From Herbaspirillum chlorophenolicum (GTDB lineage Bacteria > Pseudomonadota > Gammaproteobacteria > Burkholderiales > Burkholderiaceae_D): 64,000 nucleotides of DNA. The DNA is taken from the NCBI RefSeq assembly GCF_001189955.1, contig NZ_LFLT01000007.1:62001-126000 (forward strand), in the 5' to 3' direction. Both the position numbers and the translations under genes were made by a program. Below the pieces are notes generated by a model. That model searched no databases. It saw nothing but the letters and a program-made list of their open reading frames with translations, and was not told where the DNA came from. Shown piece by piece: positions 36,722-44,671 of the stretch; the first letter of the stretch is position 1; every line of letters starts with the position of its first letter.

Positions 36722-39700
36722 ATGGGCACGAACATGAAATACGGAGATTTGATCCAGTTCGAGCAGATCGAGTCAGTCATTCAACTGCTCGATGCCGGAC
36801 GCCCGGACGAAGCCAAGAAGCTCGTCGCGACCTATGTCATCTCCGATGACATGGCCGAGCGAATCTCCAAGCTCATGGTTCCCCAGCTCAGTTTCGAGGA
36901 TTCGGTCGATCACAAGGGCGTGCTGATCGTCGGCAACTACGGCACCGGTAAATCGCACTTGATGTCGGTGCTGTCGCTGGTGGCAGAAGACGCCGCTTAT
37001 GCGCCGATGATTCGCCACCCCAAGGTCGCCGAGGCGGTTGCCTCCATTGCCGGAAAATTCAAGGTTCTTCGCATCGAGGTGGGCGGCCTGGAAATGCCGC
37101 TGCGCCAGGTCATCACCCAGCAGCTTGAGCGCTTCCTCGACAAACTGGGCGTCAGCTACAGCTTCCCGGCGGCAGATCAGGAACTCAACAACAAAGAGTC
37201 TCTTGAAGAAATGATGGCCGCCTTCCATGAGGTCTACCCAGACCAGGGCCTGCTGCTGGTGGTTGATGAGTTCCTGGAATACCTGCAATCGCGCAAGGAC
37301 AACGAACTGATTCGCGACTTGGCCATCCTGCGGCAGATCGGCGAAATCACCAAACATCTCAAGTTCCGCTTCGTGGCCGGCGTGCAGGAAGCCATCTTCG
37401 ACAGCGTGCGCTTCCAGCATGTGGCCGACAGCATGCGCCGGGTCAACGAGCGCTTCACCCAAATCCTCATCGACCGCCAGGACGTGAGCTTCGTCGTCTC
37501 CGCGCGCCTGCTCAAGAAGACTGCCGACCAGCAGAACAAGATCCGCGAATACCTCACGCCGTTCGCCAAGTTCTACGGCTCCATGAACGAGCGCATGGAC
37601 GAGTACGTGCGACTGTTCCCGGTGCACCCGGACTACCTGAAGACCTTCGAGCAGATCCACTTCACCGAGAAGCGCGGCGCGCTCAAGACCATCGAGGCCG
37701 CCATGCTGGCCATCCTCGACCAGGAAGTGCCCGCCGACAAGCCGCTGTTCATCAGCTACGAGAGTTTCTGGAACACCATCAAGGCCAACTCGGTCTTGCG
37801 CGCCGACCCGAACATCAAGGAAGTGATGCGCGTCTCCGAAGTGCTGGAGTCGCGCGTGCAGCAGGCCTTCACGCGCCCGGCTTACAAGCCGATGGCGCTG
37901 CGCGTCATCAACGCGCTGGCCGTCCATCGACTGACCACCGGTGGCGACATCCACATTCCGATCGGCCCCACCGCCGCCGAGCTGCGTGACGCCCTGTGTC
38001 TGTTCCAGCCGGGCGTGGAAGACATGCCGGGCGACCCCGCCGAGAACCTGCTGTCGATGGTGCAAACCGTGATGCGGGAAGTGCTGAAGACCGTCAACGG
38101 TCAGTTCATCTCCAAGGCACCTGACACCGAGCAGTACTACCTCGACCTCAAGAAAGACATCGACTACGACGCGCAGATCGAAAAGCGCGCCGAAGCTCTG
38201 TCCGACGATGCACTGGATCGTGCCTACTACAGCGCCGTCAAAGCGCTGATGGAGTGCAGCGACGACCTGCGCTACCCCGGCTTCCAGATCTGGCAGTACC
38301 AGCTCGAATGGCAAGAACGCCGTGTCGAGCGCATGGGCTACCTGTTCTTCGGCGCGCCGAATGATCGGCCCACGGCCCAGCCGGAACGCGATTTCTACGT
38401 CTACTTCATCCAACCCTTCGACAAACCGAAGTTCGCCGATAACAACCTGTCGGATGAGGTCTTCTTCCGCCTCACCGGACTGGACGACGATCTCAAGCGG
38501 CACCTGTCGTCCTACGCCGCGGCGCTCGATCTGGCCTCCACCGCCAGTGGCGGCGCCAAGGGCATCTACCTGTCCAAGGCACAGGATTTCCTGCGCGCCA
38601 TGAGCAAGTGGCTGCAAGAAAAGCAGATGACCGCCTTCGAGGTCACCTACCAAGGCAAGAAAAAGAACCTGCAGGACTGGGCCAAAGGCGTGTCGCTGCG
38701 TGACCGGGCGCGCCTCGGTGCGGACGAGCGCATCAACTTCCGCGACGTGGTGAACGTCATTTCGGGCCTGGTACTGGGCCAGCGTTTCGGCGATCTCGCG
38801 CCGGAATACCCCAGCTTTTCCGTGCTGGTCACCGAGACCAACCGCAAGCAACTGATCGGCAACGCACTGCGCGCTCTGGCCGGCGGTACGCGCACCAAGG
38901 ATGCTGCAGCTATGCTCGATGCGCTGGAACTGCTCGATGGCGACCGCGTCGATCCGGCCAACTCCCGCTACGCGCAGGAAGTGCTGAACCGGCTCAAAGC
39001 CAAGGGCCACGGCCAGGTGCTCAACCGCAACGAACTGCTGTCAGGCTCGTCCGACATTGAGTATTTCACACCAGACAAATTTCGACTGGAACCCGACCTG
39101 CTGGTCACTGTGCTGAGCGGTCTGGTCTATTCCGGCGACATCGTGCTGTCGATCACCGGCGACAAGATCGACTCCGGCAAGCTGGCGCAACTGGCAGAAC
39201 GCTCGTTGGAGGAACTCAAGCAGTTCAAGCACATCGAGGCGCCCAAGGAGATCAACCTCGCCGTGCTGCGCGCCTTGTTCGAGTTGTTCGACCTGCCGTC
39301 TGGCCTGGCCCAGAAGGCCAGCCAGGGCGACATTGAACCGGTCATCAAACTGCAGGAAAAAGTCAGCGCGCTGGTGCCGCGCGTGCTCAAGGCCGGCTCC
39401 GATCTGCAGCAAGGCAAGCTCGGTTTCTGGGGCCAGAACCTGCTGCGCGAGGAAGAAGCCAAGGACTGGTACGCCCGGCTCGATTCGTTGAAGAAATTCA
39501 CCGAGTCGCTGACACCCTACAACACCGTCGGCAAACTCAAGAACCTACGCGTCACCGAGGAAGACCTGGACGGTCAGAAAAAGAATCTGGAAATCCTGGC
39601 TGCCGTCGAGCGTCTGCTCGAACTGGTGGCGGAGCTGGGCAGCACGGCGTCCTACCTCTCGCAGGCCGAGATGGTGTTGCCCGCCGAGCACCCGTGGCTG

Positions 39701-40474
39701 AAACAGGCTGAAGCCGCCCGCAAGGCCATCTTCGACAAGATCAGCCAGGACCGCAGCGCCGAGCACGCTGCCCTGATTCTGGGTAATGGCCGGCAGACGC
39801 TGGCCCAGCTCAAGAAGGACTACATCACCGCCTACATCGCCAGCCACAGCAAGGCGCGCCTCGGCGTGGCCGAGGACAAGACCCGCAACGCCCTGCGCAA
39901 GGACGACCGCCTGCTGGCACTGCGCGTACTGGCCGGCGTGTCGCTGATGCCTACCAGCCAGCTCACCGCCTTCGAGGAATCCCTCAACGGCTTAAAGAGC
40001 TGCTCATCGCTGGATGAGCCGACGCTGGTCACGGCCGCCGTCTGCCCGCACTGCCAGTTCCGCCCGGCTGCCGAGCAACTGGAGCTGCTGCCTGCCGTCA
40101 ACCGCCTGCACAAGCTGGACGATGACCTGGATGAGTTGCTGGCCAACTGGCAGCAGACCCTGCTGGAAAACCTGGAAGACCCGTTCACCCAGGACAGCCT
40201 CGGCCTGTTGCCCGCAGCAAGCAAGAAACTGATCGACGCCTTTCTGGCCTCACGCAAGCTGCCGGAGCCCTTGACCCAAGAGTTCGCCAATGCCGTGCAA
40301 GAGGCGCTGTCGGGGCTGGAGAAGATCGCGGTCAAAGGCGACGAGATCAAGCAGGCACTGCTGCAAGGCGGATCGCCGGCCACGCCGGATGAGCTGCGCA
40401 AGCGCTTCGATGCCTTCATGAACGAACGCTGCAAGGGCAAGGATGCCACCAAGCTGCGCTTCGTGATCGAGTGA
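36722..40474 (+). CDS. brxC: BREX large P-loop ATPase BrxC (PglY-like)
   Basis: The 1250-residue AAA-type ATPase is a core BREX component, needed for both methylation and phage restriction. Walker A is GNYGTGKSH (71-79) and Walker B is LLLVVDEFLEYL with D182 and E183. The rest is long and helical, as in other BrxC/PglY proteins, with a possible Cys pair (CPHC, VTAAVCPHCQFRPA) near the C-terminus. I choose the ATG at 36722 (AGAGAGAAG upstream) over 36683. It is followed, after 36 bases, by the SIR2 gene rather than by pglXI. Confidence 0.92.
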   Translation: MGTNMKYGDLIQFEQIESVIQLLDAGRPDEAKKLVATYVISDDMAERISKLMVPQLSFEDSVDHKGVLIVGNYGTGKSHLMSVLSLVAEDAAYAPMIRHPKVAEAVASIAGKFKVLRIEVGGLEMPLRQVITQQLERFLDKLGVSYSFPAADQELNNKESLEEMMAAFHEVYPDQGLLLVVDEFLEYLQSRKDNELIRDLAILRQIGEITKHLKFRFVAGVQEAIFDSVRFQHVADSMRRVNERFTQILIDRQDVSFVVSARLLKKTADQQNKIREYLTPFAKFYGSMNERMDEYVRLFPVHPDYLKTFEQIHFTEKRGALKTIEAAMLAILDQEVPADKPLFISYESFWNTIKANSVLRADPNIKEVMRVSEVLESRVQQAFTRPAYKPMALRVINALAVHRLTTGGDIHIPIGPTAAELRDALCLFQPGVEDMPGDPAENLLSMVQTVMREVLKTVNGQFISKAPDTEQYYLDLKKDIDYDAQIEKRAEALSDDALDRAYYSAVKALMECSDDLRYPGFQIWQYQLEWQERRVERMGYLFFGAPNDRPTAQPERDFYVYFIQPFDKPKFADNNLSDEVFFRLTGLDDDLKRHLSSYAAALDLASTASGGAKGIYLSKAQDFLRAMSKWLQEKQMTAFEVTYQGKKKNLQDWAKGVSLRDRARLGADERINFRDVVNVISGLVLGQRFGDLAPEYPSFSVLVTETNRKQLIGNALRALAGGTRTKDAAAMLDALELLDGDRVDPANSRYAQEVLNRLKAKGHGQVLNRNELLSGSSDIEYFTPDKFRLEPDLLVTVLSGLVYSGDIVLSITGDKIDSGKLAQLAERSLEELKQFKHIEAPKEINLAVLRALFELFDLPSGLAQKASQGDIEPVIKLQEKVSALVPRVLKAGSDLQQGKLGFWGQNLLREEEAKDWYARLDSLKKFTESLTPYNTVGKLKNLRVTEEDLDGQKKNLEILAAVERLLELVAELGSTASYLSQAEMVLPAEHPWLKQAEAARKAIFDKISQDRSAEHAALILGNGRQTLAQLKKDYITAYIASHSKARLGVAEDKTRNALRKDDRLLALRVLAGVSLMPTSQLTAFEESLNGLKSCSSLDEPTLVTAAVCPHCQFRPAAEQLELLPAVNRLHKLDDDLDELLANWQQTLLENLEDPFTQDSLGLLPAASKKLIDAFLASRKLPEPLTQEFANAVQEALSGLEKIAVKGDEIKQALLQGGSPATPDELRKRFDAFMNERCKGKDATKLRFVIE

Positions 40475-40510
40475 TGCCATGACTCTGCAAACGAACAGGA
40501 AACTGCTGCC

Positions 40511-41881
40511 ATGAGCAACACACTGAAAGTCAGGGACGACCACGCCCCTATCTGCTTCGAAGCAAGCGCCGAGGATGCCGGCAAGTTCAAGCTTTGCGAA
40601 GGCGCAGAAGCCTCCTGGCTAACTCAGAGCCAAAATTTCGACATCAAGGTGTTGCGAAGCCGTGTCGAGCCTTGGCTGACCGCCTTATTCCAGTCGGAGC
40701 ATCTTTCGCTGCTTGCTGGCTCAGGATTGACCCATGCCGTGCACCATCTGGCGACAGGCAAGCCAGCGGCTGGAATGAACGAAGTAACCCTGACCATCTA
40801 CGAGGATGCAATCAGGAAAGCAGCGAAAGAAGCCGCCCAAAGATCAGGCCGGGAAACGGGTAATCTGGAAGACCAGCTTCGCGCCGCCAACGAATTGCTG
40901 CGAGGGCTTGAGATACTGGGCGATTCAGCAGAAGCCGAAACGCTGCTGACTGAGCTGACCAGCACGCTGGAAGACTTCTCCAAGTCCATCCTCGAAAGCG
41001 AAGCCGGGATTGCCAGGGCAGATGAAGACAAACGTGAGCAAGCGCTCAATGTGCTGGTCACCTTCCTGATGAGCTTCGCCAGCCGCACCGGCGTGCGTGA
41101 TCGGCTGAACATCTTCACCACCAACTATGACCGGCTGATCGAAGCTGGGGCCGAACTGGCCGGGCTGCATCTGCTGGACCGCTTCCTCGGCAACCTCATG
41201 CCGATCTTTCGTTCATCGCGGCTGGATCTGGACATGCACTACAACCCGCCAGGCATACGCGGTGAACCGCGCTATCTGGAGGGGGTCGCTCGCTTTACCA
41301 AGCTGCACGGCTCGGTAGATTGGGTGCAGGCCGATAGGGATATCCGCCGCGTCGGGCTGCCCTTCGGCGCTGATGATGTCGCGCCCTATCTGCAAGCGCC
41401 TGGGCTTAATGGTGCCAGTGCCCACAAGCTGATGATCTACCCCAATGCCGCCAAGGACCGGGAGACTTCGGATCACCCCTATGTGGAACTGTTCCGAGAC
41501 CTCGCCGCCGCCGTGTGCCGCCCTAACAGCACGCTGATTACCTATGGCTACAGCTTTGGTGACGAGCACATCAACCGCGTCATCCGCGACATGCTCACAG
41601 TGCCGTCCACCCATCTGGTGATCATTGCCTATAACGATCCGCTTGGCCGGATCATGCAGACCTACCAAGAGTTGGGACGTCCCTCGCAGATCAGCCTGCT
41701 GATCGGCCCCGCTCTGGCTGATTTGCAAATCCTGACCGAAAGTTTCCTGCCCAAGGCCGCTATCGACAAAACCACCTTCCGCATGAGCGAACTGCTCAAG
41801 CAGCGTTTCGGCACCGAAGCCCATCCAGGCCCGGCAGCAGCGAAACCTGGTGGTGATTTTGACGGGGCAGACCAGATATGA
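40511..41881 (+). CDS. SIR2-domain protein (NADase-type defence effector)
   Basis: The 456-residue protein has a SIR2-like fold: LLAGSG (67-72) as the Rossmann loop, TTNYD (203-207), KLHGS with the catalytic His266, and YGYSFGDEHIN (345-355). Such SIR2 proteins in phage defence hydrolyse NAD+ to stop growth of infected cells. It is directly upstream of a HerA ATPase gene and overlaps it by four bases, the arrangement of SIR2-HerA (Nezha-type) systems. The nucleotide loop AGSG departs from the common GAGxS, so NADase activity is an inference. It starts 36 bases after brxC. Confidence 0.88.
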   Translation: MSNTLKVRDDHAPICFEASAEDAGKFKLCEGAEASWLTQSQNFDIKVLRSRVEPWLTALFQSEHLSLLAGSGLTHAVHHLATGKPAAGMNEVTLTIYEDAIRKAAKEAAQRSGRETGNLEDQLRAANELLRGLEILGDSAEAETLLTELTSTLEDFSKSILESEAGIARADEDKREQALNVLVTFLMSFASRTGVRDRLNIFTTNYDRLIEAGAELAGLHLLDRFLGNLMPIFRSSRLDLDMHYNPPGIRGEPRYLEGVARFTKLHGSVDWVQADRDIRRVGLPFGADDVAPYLQAPGLNGASAHKLMIYPNAAKDRETSDHPYVELFRDLAAAVCRPNSTLITYGYSFGDEHINRVIRDMLTVPSTHLVIIAYNDPLGRIMQTYQELGRPSQISLLIGPALADLQILTESFLPKAAIDKTTFRMSELLKQRFGTEAHPGPAAAKPGGDFDGADQI

Positions 41882-44010
41882 GCTTCTCGCCCCTGGCCTA
41901 CGCCGACTCACTGCGTATCGGCAGCATCGATTTTGTCTCGCCCGACGAAATCAAGGTTCTGCTGGACATCGAAGCACCCGACAACCTCGCTCTGAACACA
42001 GGTACTCCACGGCCGTTCCCGCGGATCAATGGTTATGTCCTCGTGCCTAGTGAGACAGGTTATCTGGTCGCACAGGTGGAGTGGATCACCATCGAGCGGT
42101 CTCAGTACCCCAAGCGCAAGGGCATGCAGGATTTCGGCCTGGTTGATTTGCCTTATCCGCTGCGCAAGATGAGCCTCAACCCGCTGGGTGGCTTGGCTTA
42201 CGAGGGCCAGATTGCTGGAAAGGAACGCTATTCCTTCCGGCGTGGTGTGGAAGCCTACCCGACGGTAGGCGACCCCGTACTGCTACCCACCCAAACCCAG
42301 CTACGCGCCATCGTCGAATCTGGCGATAACCGCCGGGTGAAAATCGGCGTCAGTCCGCTGGCCGCCAATGCAGAGGTCAAGATCGACCCTGATCGCCTGT
42401 TCGGTCGTCATCTGGCCGTGCTGGGCAACACCGGCAGTGGCAAATCCTGCTCAGTCGCCGGTTTGATCCGTTGGTCGATGGAAGAAGCCCGCAAAGCACG
42501 CGGCGGAGCAGACCCCAATGCCCGCTTCATTGTGCTCGACCCCAACGGCGAATACGCCAAGGCATTTGATGGTTTGGGGAAAGTGCGCGTATTCGCTGTC
42601 GAGCCGAAGCCTGACAGTGGCATTGAGCAGCTACAGGTGCCGCTTTGGTTCTGGAACAGCGCTGAGTGGAGTGCGTTTACTCAAGCCAGCGAACGTGCCC
42701 AACGACCACTGCTTCGGCGCGCTCTACGCGAAATGCGCAGTGGCGCTGACGTCACAGAAGATCCGGTTTTTATATTACGAAGAAAAATTAGCTCAATACT
42801 GATCACGCTTAAAGCTCAAGTCAGGAATGGCGAAAACTACGAAGGCTGGAAATTTGGCCCCAAGCTCCCTGTATTCATAGAGGACCTGGAGGCATATTCA
42901 CGCGAGTTCTCTGATCACAGTGACAGCATTGAGTACCTGCGCAATCAAATGCAGGCACTGCTCAACCGGCCTCAGCAGACGTACCGAAAGCAAAATGGGC
43001 AAACCGGGTATAACGATTTTCCTGCTACAGCAGTGGAAGTCGTTATGTCGAATCTTCAAGGCTATCTGAATAGTATTGGTGGCATCGTCTACCAAGCTGG
43101 CCCTAATGAAGATGCGCCGCTACGTTTTAACGGCGCACAATTTGCGGATCACTTGGAAAGTTTGGCCAGCCAGGAAAACAACGCGCAGTTCTTTGATTAC
43201 CTGATTATGCGTATCCGCACTATGCTGTCGGACACAAGGATCAGCCGAATAACTACAGCTTCAGATCAGGTAAGTTTGCAGGACTGGCTGGCCAACATCA
43301 TCGGCGACAACCAAGCGTCCAACGGCACGGTAACTGTCATCGACCTATCGCTGGTGCCCGCTGAGGTGGTGCACATTGTCACCGCCGTTATTGCTCGTAT
43401 GACGCTGGAATCCATGCAGCGCTACCGCAAGCTCAACCACGGCAAAACGCTGCCTACCGTTCTGGTGATGGAAGAAGCACACACGTTTATCAAGCGCTAC
43501 CAGGACGATGCTGAGAACCAGAACTCAGCCGCCATTTGTTGTCAGGTATTCGAGAAAATTGCCCGCGAGGGGCGCAAGTTCGGATTGGGTTTGGTGCTGT
43601 CATCCCAGCGCCCCAGCGAGTTGTCACCCACAGTGCTGTCTCAATGCAACAGCTACCTGCTGCACCGCATCAGCAATGACCGTGACCAGGAATTGGTGCA
43701 CAAGCTCGTTCCAGACAACCTGCGTGGTCTGCTGCGCGATCTTCCTTCGCTACCCTCACGCCACGCCATCCTGCTGGGTTGGGCCTCTGAGTTGCCCGTG
43801 CTGGTGCAGATGAATGCCTTGCCTGAAGGCCAACGGCCAAAATCCGACGACCCGGACTTTTGGGCGGTATGGTCGGGCAAGGAGGAGAACGAAACAGGCG
43901 AGATAGAGGCTGTCGAGCGCACCGTGGATTGGACGGCGATTGCAGAGGACTGGCAACAAATAGCACCTGTGCCAGACAAGGAAGCATCGGATGAAGGCGG
44001 AGCTTCCTAG
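41878..44010 (+). CDS. HerA-like hexameric ATPase/DNA translocase (SIR2 partner)
   Basis: The 710-residue HerA/FtsK-superfamily protein has an N-terminal HAS-barrel-like domain (about 1-150), Walker A GNTGSGKS (183-190) and Walker B VLVMEEAH (about 528-535), followed by the sensor segment LGLVLSSQRPSEL. In SIR2-HerA systems it assembles with SIR2 into a large complex and senses phage DNA or terminal structures. The start overlaps the SIR2 stop (ATGA). The middle third is AT-rich relative to its surroundings: 42781-42840 is 38% GC by count. This suggests recombination inside the gene. Confidence 0.9.
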   Translation: MSFSPLAYADSLRIGSIDFVSPDEIKVLLDIEAPDNLALNTGTPRPFPRINGYVLVPSETGYLVAQVEWITIERSQYPKRKGMQDFGLVDLPYPLRKMSLNPLGGLAYEGQIAGKERYSFRRGVEAYPTVGDPVLLPTQTQLRAIVESGDNRRVKIGVSPLAANAEVKIDPDRLFGRHLAVLGNTGSGKSCSVAGLIRWSMEEARKARGGADPNARFIVLDPNGEYAKAFDGLGKVRVFAVEPKPDSGIEQLQVPLWFWNSAEWSAFTQASERAQRPLLRRALREMRSGADVTEDPVFILRRKISSILITLKAQVRNGENYEGWKFGPKLPVFIEDLEAYSREFSDHSDSIEYLRNQMQALLNRPQQTYRKQNGQTGYNDFPATAVEVVMSNLQGYLNSIGGIVYQAGPNEDAPLRFNGAQFADHLESLASQENNAQFFDYLIMRIRTMLSDTRISRITTASDQVSLQDWLANIIGDNQASNGTVTVIDLSLVPAEVVHIVTAVIARMTLESMQRYRKLNHGKTLPTVLVMEEAHTFIKRYQDDAENQNSAAICCQVFEKIAREGRKFGLGLVLSSQRPSELSPTVLSQCNSYLLHRISNDRDQELVHKLVPDNLRGLLRDLPSLPSRHAILLGWASELPVLVQMNALPEGQRPKSDDPDFWAVWSGKEENETGEIEAVERTVDWTAIAEDWQQIAPVPDKEASDEGGAS

Positions 44011-44011
44011 A

Positions 44012-44671
44012 ATGAATGATGTCGCCTCATTGATGATGCCGGCGAACTTGCCGGAATGGCTGACGCTGGCCAACGTCCTGTTGACCGCGATGTTTGCCGG
44101 ACTCACGTTTTTCATTCTGCGTGCCAACCGTGCCGCAGTGGGTGCAATGCGTGAGCAGATGGCTGATCAGAATCGCCCGTTTGTCGCAGTGACTGTACAG
44201 GTGCGCATGGGCACACCTGTCATCCAATTGCTGATCAGGAATGTGGGCCGCTCGCCTGCGCAGAATCTCCGGCTACGCCTTGATCGGGATTTCTTTCAGT
44301 TTGGCGAACAAGGCGAGAGTCGCAATCTCGCCAAGCAATCGGCCTTCTCACTGCCTATCGACTGCCTACCGCCCATGTCGGAGCTGCTCTTCGATCTTGG
44401 AATGGGCTTTGAGATATTTGAAAGCGGAGCTGATCCGACGATTTGTCCGCATACATTCGAAGTGTCAGCCGAATACGAGTATGGGAAAAACAAGTACAGC
44501 GAAAAGACCCACGTGGACCTGCGGCCCTATATGGGCACCAGCGTTCCGCGCCATCCTGTCGTAGAGGAGTTGGAGCGGGTCAGAAAATCCATCGATAACC
44601 TGAGCGGCGTGGTCAAGCAGTCTGCGAACGCGGCAATCAAGGCCCAAAGCGCCGAGGAAAAAAATGACTAA
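44012..44671 (+). CDS. Single-pass membrane protein of unknown function, between herA and pglXI
   Basis: The 219-residue protein has one N-terminal transmembrane helix (about residues 17-37, LTLANVLLTAMFAGLTFFIL). A short helical stretch, a beta-rich domain (about 55-180) and a charged helical tail (about 185-219) follow. I recognise no named domain. The ATG at 44012 has GGAG nine bases upstream; an ATG at 43991 inside herA is an alternative. The gene lies one base after herA and overlaps the pglXI start by eight bases. Its position suggests a membrane-linked third component of the SIR2-HerA module. Confidence 0.8.
   Translation: MNDVASLMMPANLPEWLTLANVLLTAMFAGLTFFILRANRAAVGAMREQMADQNRPFVAVTVQVRMGTPVIQLLIRNVGRSPAQNLRLRLDRDFFQFGEQGESRNLAKQSAFSLPIDCLPPMSELLFDLGMGFEIFESGADPTICPHTFEVSAEYEYGKNKYSEKTHVDLRPYMGTSVPRHPVVEELERVRKSIDNLSGVVKQSANAAIKAQSAEEKND

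Noticed and set aside
36773..39010. Long open frame (745 codons) opposite brxC
   Set aside because: Antisense shadow of BrxC with biased composition and no motifs.
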